Positions 24,928-33,833 of a stretch of 48,145 nt of DNA are shown here, in pieces. The DNA is from Comamonadaceae bacterium (lineage in GTDB: Bacteria; Pseudomonadota; Gammaproteobacteria; Burkholderiales; Burkholderiaceae_C): contig JAACZV010000027.1 in assembly GCA_009996515.1 (NCBI GenBank), forward strand, positions 1-48,145, in the 5' to 3' direction. Below the pieces are notes generated by a model, which made no database searches, was not told where the DNA came from, and saw only the letters and a program-made list of their open reading frames with translations. The position numbers and the translations under genes are program-made. The stretch's first letter is position 1. Every line of letters begins with the position of its first letter.

Positions 24928-26151
24928 ATGCGAAGACATCTATGGCCGCTCGGGCTGGCGGCTGCATTGCTCTGCCCATTCACCGTCCGCGCGCAGGCGG
25001 CGGACACGCTCAACCCACTCACCCTCGAACAGGCGCTGGAGCTGGCGGCATCGCGCAGCCCGCAGCTGTCGGCGGCGCGGCGTGAGATCGAGGCCCAGGC
25101 CGGCGCCCTGCAGCAGGCCGCCAGCCGGCCCAACCCGGAGCTCGCCGCGAGCGTGGAGGACCACCGCAGCGCGACGCGCACCACGACGGCCACGCTGAAC
25201 TTCCCGCTGGAGCTGGGTGGCAAGCGGGCCGCCCGCGTCAACGCGGCGCAACTCGCGCACCGGCTCGCGCAGGCCGAGCTGGCCGACGCCCGGGCCCAGG
25301 TGCGTGCCGCGGCCACGGCGGCCTATTTCGGGCTGCTGGCCGCGCAGGAGCGCGTCGAGCTGGCGACCCGGTCGGCCGAACTCGCGGCCAGCGGCGCCCA
25401 GGCCGTGTCCCGGCGCGTGGCGGCCGGCAAGGCCGCGCCCGCGGATGCGCTGCGGGCCCAGGTGGACCAGGCCAGCGCGCAGCTGGAGCTCACCGAGGCC
25501 CAGGGCGAGCTGACGGCGGCCCGCCATGCGCTGGCCGCGCAGTGGGGCGACACGGAGCCCCGCTTCGCGGCCGTCGCCGGCGGCCTCCAGGCCATCCCCG
25601 AGCGCGCGCCGCTGCCCGAGCTCATGGGCCGGCTGGACGAGGCGCCCGCGCTGCTGGCGGCGCGCACCGAGCGCGAGCGGCGCCAGGCCCTGGTGGACGT
25701 GGAGCGCAGCAAGGCGGTGCCGGACCTGACGTTCAGCGTCGGCGCCAAGCGCGACAACGAGCAGGGGCGCACGCAGGCCGTCGTCGGCCTGTCCATTCCG
25801 CTGCCGCTGTTCGACCGCAACCAGGGCGCGCTGCTGGAGGCGCGCAAGCGGGCCGACAAGGCCGACGACGAACTCCAGGCCGCGCGCCTGCGCCTGCGGG
25901 CCGAGCTGCAGACGGCGGCAACCCAGCTCGCCATCGCGCGCACGTCGCTGCAGACGCTGCAGGCCACCGTGCTGCCGGCGACGCAGCAGGCCTATGACAT
26001 GGCGCGCAAGGGCTACGAGGCCGGCAAGTTCGGCTTCCTCGACGTCATCGACGCGCAGCGCTCGCTGCTGCAAGCCCGGGCGCGCTACCTCGGCACGCTC
26101 GCCAACGCCTACCAGGCCGCCACGGCCATCGACCGCCTGATCGGTCGCTAA
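24928..26151 (+). CDS. czcC: CzcC outer-membrane efflux channel
   Basis: Outer-membrane factor of 407 residues, exporting cations from the Czc pump to the medium. The signal peptide covers about 1-23. The mature protein begins LTLEQALELAASRSPQLSAARREIE, the standard TolC-family first helix. The second repeat has VVGLSIPLPLFDRNQG (about 287-302) and ends AAKIG-like with YEAGKFGFLDVIDAQRSLLQAR. The long coiled helices between them are Ala/Glu/Arg-rich. It follows czcI by 69 bp and precedes czcB by 14 bp. Confidence 0.9.
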   Translation: MRRHLWPLGLAAALLCPFTVRAQAADTLNPLTLEQALELAASRSPQLSAARREIEAQAGALQQAASRPNPELAASVEDHRSATRTTTATLNFPLELGGKRAARVNAAQLAHRLAQAELADARAQVRAAATAAYFGLLAAQERVELATRSAELAASGAQAVSRRVAAGKAAPADALRAQVDQASAQLELTEAQGELTAARHALAAQWGDTEPRFAAVAGGLQAIPERAPLPELMGRLDEAPALLAARTERERRQALVDVERSKAVPDLTFSVGAKRDNEQGRTQAVVGLSIPLPLFDRNQGALLEARKRADKADDELQAARLRLRAELQTAATQLAIARTSLQTLQATVLPATQQAYDMARKGYEAGKFGFLDVIDAQRSLLQARARYLGTLANAYQAATAIDRLIGR

Positions 26152-26165
26152 GCAGACACATCCCC

Positions 26166-27386
26166 ATGGCAATCACAAACAAGCAACGCGCCGCGATGGC
26201 GCTCATCCTGCTGGTCGGCCTGCTGGCCGGTGCCGGGCTGATCATCGGTGCTCGACACCCGGCGGGCGACGACGGCGGGCATGCCGGCGAGGCCGGCCAC
26301 GCCCACCCCGAGGGCGGCGCCGCGTCCGCACCGGCCGCGGCGCATGGCGAGCACGAGGAGCGCCGGGTCGCTCTCACGCCGGAGCAGCTCGGCAAGGCCG
26401 GCATCCGGGTGCAGGCGGCCGGGCCGGCCCGGCTGCAGGCCGCCGTCGAGTTTCCCGGCGAGATCCGCTTCAACGAGGACCGCACGGCCCATGTCGTGCC
26501 TCGCCTGGCCGGCGTGGCCGAGCAGGTCGTCGTCAACCTGGGCGAGGCGGTGCGCAAGGGCCAGGTGCTGGCCGTCATCGCGAGCAACGCGCTGTCGGAG
26601 CAGCGCAGCGAGCTGCTGACCGCGCAGGAGCGCCGCGACGCGGCCCGGGCCACCTACGAACGCGAGAAGCAGCTCTGGCAGGACAAGATCTCCGCCGAGC
26701 AGGACTATCTGCAGGCCCGCTCGGCGCTGCGCGAGGCGGAGATCGCGGTGCGCAACGCGACGCAGAAACTGGCCGCCGTCGGCGCGGCCGCCGCCTCGAC
26801 CCGGCTCAACCGCTTCGAGCTGCGCGCCCCCTTCGACGGCACCGTGGTCGAGAAGCACCTCGCGCTGGGCGAGGCGGTCAAGGAGGATGCCAGCATCTTC
26901 ACGATCTCCGACCTGCGCTCCGTGTGGGCGGAGTTCAACGTCGCGCCCCAGGACCTGGCCACGGTGCGCGTGGGCCAGCGCGTGTCGGTGTCGTCGACGG
27001 CCTTCGACAGCAAGGTGGAGGGGCGCATCGCCTATGTCGGCGCGCTGCTGGGCGAGCAGACCCGCACCGCCCGCGCCCGCGTGACGCTGACCAACCCCGG
27101 CGGCGCCTGGCGGCCGGGCCTGTTCGTGACCGTCTCGGTGTTCGGCGACCACCAGGACGTGGCGCTGACCGTGCCGGCCGACGCCGTGCAGACGCTGGAC
27201 AACCAGGCCATGGTGTTCAAGGCCGTGCCCGGCGGCTTCGAGGCCGTGCCCGTCAAGCTGGGCCGCTCGGATGGCCGGGTGGTCGAGGTGCTGGGGGGGC
27301 TCAAGGCCGGCGACCCGGTCGCGGCCGCGAATGCCTTCGTCCTCAAGTCGGAGCTGGGCAAGGCCAGCGCCGGCCACGAGCACTGA
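26166..27386 (+). CDS. czcB: CzcB periplasmic adaptor
   Basis: Membrane-fusion protein of 406 residues. An N-terminal TM anchor (about 11-28) is followed by a His-rich segment with GHAGEAGHAHPEG and HGEHEE (about 37-66), the metal-binding region seen in CzcB relatives. Then come the lipoyl, hairpin (about 140-200, with EREKQLWQDKISAEQDYLQA) and beta-barrel domains with LRAPFDGTVVEKHLALGE. It bridges CzcA and CzcC and probably hands metal to the pump. It sits between czcC and czcA in one operon. Confidence 0.92.
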   Translation: MAITNKQRAAMALILLVGLLAGAGLIIGARHPAGDDGGHAGEAGHAHPEGGAASAPAAAHGEHEERRVALTPEQLGKAGIRVQAAGPARLQAAVEFPGEIRFNEDRTAHVVPRLAGVAEQVVVNLGEAVRKGQVLAVIASNALSEQRSELLTAQERRDAARATYEREKQLWQDKISAEQDYLQARSALREAEIAVRNATQKLAAVGAAAASTRLNRFELRAPFDGTVVEKHLALGEAVKEDASIFTISDLRSVWAEFNVAPQDLATVRVGQRVSVSSTAFDSKVEGRIAYVGALLGEQTRTARARVTLTNPGGAWRPGLFVTVSVFGDHQDVALTVPADAVQTLDNQAMVFKAVPGGFEAVPVKLGRSDGRVVEVLGGLKAGDPVAAANAFVLKSELGKASAGHEH

Positions 27387-27397
27387 GGAGGCCAGGC

Positions 27398-30300
27398 ATG
27401 TTCGAACGCATCATCCGCTTCTGCATCGCGCAACGCTGGCTGGTCATGCTGGGCGTGCTGGCCATGGCGGCCCTGGGCGGCTACAGCTACACCAAGCTGC
27501 CCATAGACGCCGTCGTCGACATCTCCAACGTGCAGGTGGTCGTCAACAGCGAGGCGCCCGGCTACTCGCCGCTGGAGACCGAGCAGCGCGTCAGCTACGC
27601 CATCGAGACCGTCATGGCCGGCCTGCCCGGCCTGGAGCAGACCCGCTCGCTGTCGCGCTACGGCCTGTCGCAGGTCACCGTCATCTTCAAGGACGGCACC
27701 GACCTCTACTTCGCGCGCCAGCTGGTCAACCAGCGCCTGCAGGAGGCGCGCGAGCGCCTGCCCGCCGGCGTGACGCCCAGCATGGGGCCCATCTCCACGG
27801 GCCTGGGCGAGATCTACCTGTGGACGGTCGAGGCCGCGCAGGACGCGCGCAAGCCCGACGGCACGGCCTACACGCCGACCGACCTGCGCGAGATCCAGGA
27901 CTGGGTCGTCAAGCCGCAGCTGCGCAACGTGCCCGGCGTCACCGAGATCAACTCCATCGGCGGGTTCGAGAAGCAGTACGTCGTTGCGCCCAGCCTGGAG
28001 CGCCTGGGCGCCTACGGCCTGAGCCTGGCCGATGTCGTCGGCGCGCTGGAGAAGAACAACGCCAATGTCGGCGCCGGCTACATCGAGCGGCGCGGCGAGC
28101 AGTATCTGGTGCGCGCGCCGGGGCAGGTCAAGTCCATGCAGGACATCGGCGACATCATCGTCGGCACCGCCCAGGGCCAGCCCGTACGCGTGCGCGACGT
28201 GGCCGCCGTGGAGCTGGGGCGCGAGCTGCGCACCGGCGCGGCCACCGAGAACGGGCAGGAGGTCGTGCTCGGCACGGTCTTCATGCTGATGGGCGAGAAC
28301 AGCCGCGCCGTCTCGCGGGCGGTGGACCGGCAGATGGCGGCCATCAACAAGACGCTGCCGGCCGGCGTCAAGGCCGTCACGGTCTACGACCGCACCACGC
28401 TGGTCGACAAGGCCATTCGCACGGTGCAGAAGAACCTGCTCGAAGGCGCGCTGCTGGTTATCGCGGTGCTGTTCGCCTTTCTCGGCAACTTCAGGGCGGC
28501 CTTCATCACGGCCATGGTCATCCCGCTGGCCATGCTGTTCACGTTCACGGGCATGGTGCGCTGGGGCATCAGCGCCAACCTGATGAGCCTGGGCGCGCTG
28601 GACTTCGGCATCATCATCGACGGCGCCGTGGTCATCATCGAGAACGCGGTGCGCCGGCTGGCCCACGCGCAGGCCTTGCGGGGCAGGGCGCTGACGCGCG
28701 CCGAGCGCTTCGACGAGGTGTTCGCGGCGGCCCGGGAGGTGCGCCGGCCGCTGCTGTTCGGCCAGCTCATCATCATGGTGGTCTATGTGCCCGTGCTGGC
28801 GCTGGGCGGCGTGGAGGGCAAGATGTTCCACCCCATGGCCTACACGGTACTGATCGCGCTGCTGGGCGCGATGCTGCTGTCGGTGACCTTCGTCCCCGCG
28901 GCCATCGCGCTCTTCATCGGCGAGCGCGTGACCGAGAAGGAAAACCGCCTGATGGCCTGGGCCAGGCGCCGCTACGAGCCCGCGCTGAAGGCGTCGCTGG
29001 GCAATGCGCCGGTCGTGCTGACCTTTGCCGGCGTGTCGGTGGCGCTGTCCGTCCTGCTGGCCACTCGGCTGGGCAGCGAGTTCGTGCCCCAGCTCAACGA
29101 GGGCGACTTCGCCGTCCAGGCGCTGCGCATCCCGGGCACCAGCCTGACGCAGTCGGTGGAGATGCAGAAGCAGCTGGAGCTGGCGCTCAAGGCCAGGTTC
29201 CCCGAGATCGAGCGCGTCTTCGCGCGCACCGGCACGGCCGAGATCGCGGCCGACCCCATGCCGCCCAACATCAGCGACGGCTACATCATGCTCAAGCCCA
29301 TCAGCGAATGGCCCGAACCGCGCAGGACGCGCGACGAGCTGCTGGCGGCCATCCGCGAGGAGGCCGCCAAGGTGCCGGGCAGCAACTACGAGTTCTCGCA
29401 GCCCATACAGCTGCGCTTCAACGAGCTCATCAGCGGCGTGCGCTCGGACGTGGCGGTCAAGGTCTTCGGCGACGACAACGCACTGCTCGAAGAGACGGCC
29501 AACCGCATCGCCACGGCGCTGCAGCGGGTGCCGGGCGCGACCGAGGTCAAGGTCGAGCAGACCACCGGCCTGCCCATGCTGTCGGTCCACATCGACCGGG
29601 CCAAGGCGACGCGCTACGGGCTGAACATGACCGACGTGCAGCAGACCGTCGCGACCGCCATCGGCGGCCGCGAGGCGGGCACCTTCTTCCAGGGCGACCG
29701 GCGCTTCGACATCCTGGTGCGCCTGCCCGACGAGGTGCGGCAGGACATCGAGGCGCTCAAGCGCCTGCCCATCCCGCTGCCCAAGGCCGGCGGCGAGGGG
29801 CGCGCCAGCTACCTCCCGCTGGCGGAGCTGGCGACGCTGGAGCTGGCGCCGGGGCCCAACCAGGTCTCGCGCGAGAACGGCAAGCGCCGCGTGGTGGTCA
29901 GCGCCAACGTGACGGGGCGCGACCTCGGCTCCTTCGTCGCCGAGGCGCAGGCCGCGCTGGCGGACGTGCCGGTCCCGGCCGGCTACTGGACGGCCTGGGG
30001 CGGCACGTTCGAGCAGCTGCAGTCCGCCTCAAAGCGGCTGCAGATCGTGGTGCCGCTGGCGCTGGCGATGGTGTTGGTGCTGCTGTTCACGATGTTCGGC
30101 AACGTCAGGGACGGCCTGCTGGTCTTCACGGGCATCCCGTTCGCGCTGACCGGCGGCGTGCTGGCGCTGTGGCTGCGCGACATCCCGCTGTCCATCTCGG
30201 CGGCGGTGGGCTTCATCGCGCTGTCCGGCGTGGCCGTGCTGAACGGCCTGGTCATGCTGTCCTTCATCCGCGGCCTGCGCGAGCAGGGCCGTAGCCTGGA

Positions 30301-30550
30301 CGACGCCGTCTGGCAGGGCGCACTGGCGCGGCTGCGGCCGGTGCTGATGACGGCGCTGGTCGCGTCGCTGGGCTTCGTGCCCATGGCCATCGCGACCGGC
30401 ACGGGCGCCGAGGTGCAGCGGCCACTGGCCACGGTGGTCATAGGCGGCGTGCTGTCCTCGACGGCGCTGACGCTGCTGGTGCTGCCGCTGCTGTACCGCT
30501 GGGCGCACCGGCGCGACGGCATCGCAGCCATCGTGGCCGTCGGCGCTTGA
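27398..30550 (+). CDS. czcA: CzcA cation/proton antiporter (HME-RND pump)
   Basis: Inner-membrane RND pump of 1050 residues, exporting zinc, cobalt and cadmium in exchange for protons. The TM4 signature LDFGIIIDGAVVIIEN places Asp402, Asp408 and Glu415 exactly as numbered in Cupriavidus CzcA. This marks the divalent-cation (HME1-like) class and separates it from the other pump in this window. Twelve TM segments and two large periplasmic loops are present, with SQPIQLRFNELISGVRSDVAVKVFG-type sequence near residue 668. GGAGG precedes ATG 27398. No czcD, czcR or czcS follows. Confidence 0.93.
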   Translation: MFERIIRFCIAQRWLVMLGVLAMAALGGYSYTKLPIDAVVDISNVQVVVNSEAPGYSPLETEQRVSYAIETVMAGLPGLEQTRSLSRYGLSQVTVIFKDGTDLYFARQLVNQRLQEARERLPAGVTPSMGPISTGLGEIYLWTVEAAQDARKPDGTAYTPTDLREIQDWVVKPQLRNVPGVTEINSIGGFEKQYVVAPSLERLGAYGLSLADVVGALEKNNANVGAGYIERRGEQYLVRAPGQVKSMQDIGDIIVGTAQGQPVRVRDVAAVELGRELRTGAATENGQEVVLGTVFMLMGENSRAVSRAVDRQMAAINKTLPAGVKAVTVYDRTTLVDKAIRTVQKNLLEGALLVIAVLFAFLGNFRAAFITAMVIPLAMLFTFTGMVRWGISANLMSLGALDFGIIIDGAVVIIENAVRRLAHAQALRGRALTRAERFDEVFAAAREVRRPLLFGQLIIMVVYVPVLALGGVEGKMFHPMAYTVLIALLGAMLLSVTFVPAAIALFIGERVTEKENRLMAWARRRYEPALKASLGNAPVVLTFAGVSVALSVLLATRLGSEFVPQLNEGDFAVQALRIPGTSLTQSVEMQKQLELALKARFPEIERVFARTGTAEIAADPMPPNISDGYIMLKPISEWPEPRRTRDELLAAIREEAAKVPGSNYEFSQPIQLRFNELISGVRSDVAVKVFGDDNALLEETANRIATALQRVPGATEVKVEQTTGLPMLSVHIDRAKATRYGLNMTDVQQTVATAIGGREAGTFFQGDRRFDILVRLPDEVRQDIEALKRLPIPLPKAGGEGRASYLPLAELATLELAPGPNQVSRENGKRRVVVSANVTGRDLGSFVAEAQAALADVPVPAGYWTAWGGTFEQLQSASKRLQIVVPLALAMVLVLLFTMFGNVRDGLLVFTGIPFALTGGVLALWLRDIPLSISAAVGFIALSGVAVLNGLVMLSFIRGLREQGRSLDDAVWQGALARLRPVLMTALVASLGFVPMAIATGTGAEVQRPLATVVIGGVLSSTALTLLVLPLLYRWAHRRDGIAAIVAVGA

Positions 30551-30574
30551 CGCCGCGCCCCGGCCCCGCGCGGC

Positions 30575-30814
30575 TCAGAGCCTGCGCATGGGCCGGGCCT
30601 GCGCCACCGTGACGGCGGGTGCCGAGGCCCTGGGCTGCCCGGCCACCACCGCGACCGGCGCCAAGGGTGCCGTATGGCCCACGACGACCACCCGCTCCAG
30701 CCGGGTGACCTCGGGCGCGGGTGCCGCCGTGCTGTCGGCCAGGCCGATGCCGATGACGGCGGCCGCAGCCACGGAGGCCAGGGCGATGGCGAAGGTCTGT
30801 GCGGCGGCGTTCAT
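30575..30814 (-). CDS. Small exported hypothetical protein
   Basis: A possible 79-residue protein. The N-terminus is a hydrophobic Ala-rich helix (about 5-26) that could be a signal peptide or membrane anchor. A Pro/Val/Ala-rich tail contains RLERVVVVGHTAPLAPV and ends in basic MRRL. No known domain is recognised. GGAG lies upstream of the ATG at acceptable distance. It is convergent with czcA (24 bp between stops) and is alone, so existence is moderately supported only. Confidence 0.5.
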   Translation of the reverse strand: MNAAAQTFAIALASVAAAAVIGIGLADSTAAPAPEVTRLERVVVVGHTAPLAPVAVVAGQPRASAPAVTVAQARPMRRL

Positions 30815-30968
30815 GGCGGCGGGCTCCGGTCGGGGAACTGTGGCGGTGACGGCAATGTCGCCGCACAGGGCCGCCCGGGCGAGCGCGACGCGACGGACTG
30901 ACGCCGGAGTCGGACGAGTTGCGGTTTTCCGGCGCCGGCCGCGGCGCTGCCTGGGCCCGGTGCGGGGC

Positions 30969-31436
30969 TCAGGCCACGTAGCCCAGTGGCAGCGCGGTCG
31001 TCAGCTTGAGCTCTTCCATCGCGAAGCTGGAGCTGACATCGTGCAGCCGGGTGCCGGCGATGAGGCGCTTGTAGACGCGGTCATAGGCCGCGATGTCGGG
31101 CACCACCACGCGCAGCAGATAGTCCACGTCGCCGCTCATGCGGTAGAACTCGACGACCTCCGGGATGGCCTGCACGGTGGCCTTGAAGGTCTCGAACCAC
31201 TCCTCGCTGTGCGTGCTGGTGCGCACCGACACGAAGACGGTGACGCCCACGTTCACCTTCTGCGCGTCCAGCAGCGCCACCTGGCGCGTGATGACGCCCG
31301 ACTCCCTGAGTCGCTGGATGCGCCGCCAGCAGGGCGTCGTCGACAGGCCCACGCGTTGCGCCACCTCGGCCACCTGGAGGGAGGCGTCCTGCTGCAGGAT
31401 TTCCAGAATCCGGATGTCTATGGAATCCAATTTCAT
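30969..31436 (-). CDS. Lrp/AsnC regulator, DecR/CyuR-like
   Basis: Transcription regulator of 155 residues. The helix-turn-helix (about 1-60) contains VAQRVGLSTTPCWRRIQRLRESG, and the RAM ligand-binding domain follows with RMSGDVDYLLRVVVPD and ends SSFAMEELKLTTALPL. From memory these stretches are closest to DecR (YbaO/CyuR), the cysteine-responsive Lrp relative of E. coli, rather than Lrp itself. It is divergent from the cysteine desulfurase fusion gene, which it probably controls. A 7-bp inverted repeat overlaps its own start codon. Confidence 0.85.
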   Translation of the reverse strand: MKLDSIDIRILEILQQDASLQVAEVAQRVGLSTTPCWRRIQRLRESGVITRQVALLDAQKVNVGVTVFVSVRTSTHSEEWFETFKATVQAIPEVVEFYRMSGDVDYLLRVVVPDIAAYDRVYKRLIAGTRLHDVSSSFAMEELKLTTALPLGYVA

Positions 31437-31462
31437 GGATTCAATTATGTTGGGATTGAGTT
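31423..31462. promoter_or_regulatory. Candidate Lrp-type operator with repeated GGATT motifs
   Basis: GAATCCA (31423-31429) and TGGATTC (31436-31442) form a perfect 7-bp inverted repeat around the start codon of the Lrp gene. GGATTCAATT (31437-31446) is echoed as GGATTGAGTT (31453-31462), 16 bp on. The block is the most AT-rich DNA in the region, as expected for an Lrp-family site. Confidence 0.5.
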
Positions 31463-31564
31463 TCTAAGCATCTGCGGATTTCGGCTGTTCGCCGCAACCC
31501 GCTTGCAGGCGCCGCTGGCCACAATGCAGCGCCGTCCTCCTCTCGCCGCCGCGCGCCCCGCCTC

Positions 31565-33808
31565 ATGGAAATCTATCTCGACGCCAACGCCACCACGCCC
31601 GTGCTGCCGCAGGCCCGCGCGGCGGCGCTGGCCGCGATGGCCGAGGATTTCGGCAACCCCAGCAGCATCCACAGCACCGGGCTGAAGGCGCGGGCGCTGA
31701 TGGACGGCGTGCGCGCCCGCGCGCGGCGGGTGCTGGGCGCCGGCAGCGGCCGGCTGCTGTTCCTCAGCGGTGCCACCGAGGGCATACAGACGGCCGTGCT
31801 GTCGGCCCTGAGCGCGCTGCGCGAGCGCGCGTACCGGCGCGAGCTGCTGTTGTACGGCGCCACCGAGCACAAGGCGGTGCCCGAGGCCATCAGGCACTGG
31901 AATGCGCTGCTGGGCCTGCACCTGCCGGTGCTGCCCATTCCGGTGGGCCGCGACGGGCGGCACGACCTGGCCTGGCTGCGCGAGCATGCCCCGCGTGCCG
32001 GCCTGGTCTGCACGATGGCGGCCAACAACGAGACCGGCGTCATCAGCGACCTGGACGGCATAGAAGCCGCGCTGCGGGACAGCCCCGCGCTGTGGCTGGT
32101 GGACGGCGTGCAGGCGCTGGGCAAGCTGCCGCTGCGCCTGGCCGAGCGCCGCATCGATTACGCGCCGTTCTCCGGCCACAAGCTCTACGCCCCCAAGGGC
32201 ATAGGCCTGCTGTACGTGCGCGACGGCGCGCCGTTCACGCCGCTGCTGGCTGGCGGCGGCCAGGAGGGCGCGCTGCGCTCGGGCACCGAGAACATGTCGG
32301 GCATTGCGGCGCTGGGCGCGGTGCTGGCGGCGCTGGAGGAGGGCGGCACATTCCGCGACGCCGCGACGCTCGCCGCCTACCGGGAGCGGCTGGCGGCGGC
32401 GCTGCAGCGGGCCTTCCCCGGCCTCGTGTTCAATGCGCCGCCCGGGCTGTGCCTGCCGACCACGCTGAACTTCGCGGTGCCGGGCCTGAGCGCCAAGCTG
32501 CTGCTGGACCTGTTCGATGCGGCCGAGCTGCGCGTCAGCGGCGGCTCGGCCTGCAGTGCGGCCAAGGCCCAGCCCAGTTATGTGCTGGAGGCCATGGGCC
32601 TGCCGGGCTGGCAGACGGCGTCGGCCGTGCGGCTGTCGTTCGGCCCGGTGGCGGACGAGGCCTTCATCGACGAGGCCTGCGCGCGCATCCGCGTCTGCGG
32701 CGAGTCGTTGCGCGAAAGCTGCCTGGATCCGAGCGCCCCCGGCCAGGCGCTGCCGGCCGACGGCCTGACCCGCTTCGTCGTCGATGGCGCCTGCTGCTAC
32801 CTGCTGGCCGACGCCGCCAGCCGCCGCGCCGTGGTCATCGACCCGCTGCCCGAGCTGACCGGGCGCCTGGCCCAGTGGCTGAACTGCCAGGGCTATGCGC
32901 TGGCCGCCGTGCTGGACACGCACAGCCATGGCGACCATGCCTCGTCGGCGCCCGAACTGCTGGCCGCCGTGCAGCAGCCGCGTGGCGACGTGGACGGCCT
33001 GGGCTGGCCCGGCGGCGTGGACGTGATCGAGCTGGGCGCGCTGCGCTTGACTCGCCTCGCCGTGCCCGGCCACACCCGGGACTCGACGGCCTATCTGCTG
33101 CACGATGCGGCCGGCCTGCGGCTGGCCTTCGTCGGCGACACCGTGATGCCCGGCGCGCTGGGCCGCAGCGATTTCGAGCAGAGCGCGCCGCTGGACTACG
33201 GCGCTTCGCTGCGTCGGCTGGCGCAGGCCGTCGGCCCGGACGCGCTGCTGCTGCCCGGTCACGACTACGACGACCGCTTCGCGAGCACGCTGGCCGTGGA
33301 ATGCGCGGCCCAGCCGCTGCTGGCCGACGTGCTGGCGGGCCGCCTCGACGCGGCGGGCTTCGCCGCCGCCAAGGCCCGGCTGGAACAGGGGCTGGCGCTG
33401 ACCGAATACCAGACCGTGGCCTGCGGCGCCCGCGTCGACGCCGGCTGCGCCCGGGCCTGCAGCGAACTCACGCTGGACGGGCTGCACGCGCTGCTGAAAG
33501 AGCAGCCGGGCCTGCGGCTGGTCGACGTGCGCGAGCCCTATGAGCAGCGGCTGGGCCAGGCGCCCGAGCTCGGCACCGGCCTGCGTCGCGAGGCCGTGCC
33601 GCTGTCCGGGCTGCCCAATGCGCTGCCGCGCTGGCTGGCCCTGCCGGCGCAGACGCCGGTGGTCTTCTTCTGCCGCAGCGGCAACCGCAGCGCCCAGGCC
33701 GCACAGGCGCTGCGCCGGCTGGGGCATGAGCAGGCCTGGAGCCTGAGCGGCGGCCTGGCCTTGTGGCCCCGGCCCAGCATGGCCGCGGACGCCGCCTTCG
33801 CGATCTGA
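31565..33808 (+). CDS. Cysteine desulfurase - metallo-beta-lactamase - rhodanese fusion
   Basis: A multidomain protein of 747 residues. Residues 1-385 form a NifS/IscS-like class V aminotransferase domain: DANATTP start, ATEHKAV, NNETG, PLP lysine Lys206 in FSGHKLYAPKG, and a mobile-loop Cys330 in GGSACSAAKAQPSYVL. Residues about 395-600 form a glyoxalase II/persulfide-dioxygenase-type metallo-beta-lactamase fold with THSHGDH (His453-His458), PGHT, GDT and PGHDYDD. Residues about 640-747 form a rhodanese with active Cys703 in CRSGNRS. All catalytic residues appear intact. A route from cysteine to persulfide, then sulfite, then thiosulfate on one chain is inferred. It is divergent from a DecR-like regulator. 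Confidence 0.88.
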   Translation: MEIYLDANATTPVLPQARAAALAAMAEDFGNPSSIHSTGLKARALMDGVRARARRVLGAGSGRLLFLSGATEGIQTAVLSALSALRERAYRRELLLYGATEHKAVPEAIRHWNALLGLHLPVLPIPVGRDGRHDLAWLREHAPRAGLVCTMAANNETGVISDLDGIEAALRDSPALWLVDGVQALGKLPLRLAERRIDYAPFSGHKLYAPKGIGLLYVRDGAPFTPLLAGGGQEGALRSGTENMSGIAALGAVLAALEEGGTFRDAATLAAYRERLAAALQRAFPGLVFNAPPGLCLPTTLNFAVPGLSAKLLLDLFDAAELRVSGGSACSAAKAQPSYVLEAMGLPGWQTASAVRLSFGPVADEAFIDEACARIRVCGESLRESCLDPSAPGQALPADGLTRFVVDGACCYLLADAASRRAVVIDPLPELTGRLAQWLNCQGYALAAVLDTHSHGDHASSAPELLAAVQQPRGDVDGLGWPGGVDVIELGALRLTRLAVPGHTRDSTAYLLHDAAGLRLAFVGDTVMPGALGRSDFEQSAPLDYGASLRRLAQAVGPDALLLPGHDYDDRFASTLAVECAAQPLLADVLAGRLDAAGFAAAKARLEQGLALTEYQTVACGARVDAGCARACSELTLDGLHALLKEQPGLRLVDVREPYEQRLGQAPELGTGLRREAVPLSGLPNALPRWLALPAQTPVVFFCRSGNRSAQAAQALRRLGHEQAWSLSGGLALWPRPSMAADAAFAI

Positions 33809-33810
33809 GC

Positions 33811-33827
33811 GGCGGCCCGGGGCCGCC
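33811..33827. other. Hairpin between convergent genes
   Basis: GGCGGCC (33811-33817) and GGCCGCC (33821-33827) form a strong 7-bp stem with a 3-nt loop in the 25-bp gap between the fusion gene and the flavoprotein gene. There is no T-run on either strand, so it may be a processing or rho-type end rather than an intrinsic terminator. Confidence 0.4.
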
Positions 33828-33833
33828 GAGCCA

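Noticed and set aside
26924-27397. N-terminal extension of CzcA into czcB
   Set aside because: The extension is the plus-one shadow of czcB. The conserved CzcA N-terminus MFERIIRFCIAQRW starts at 27398 with GGAGG before it.
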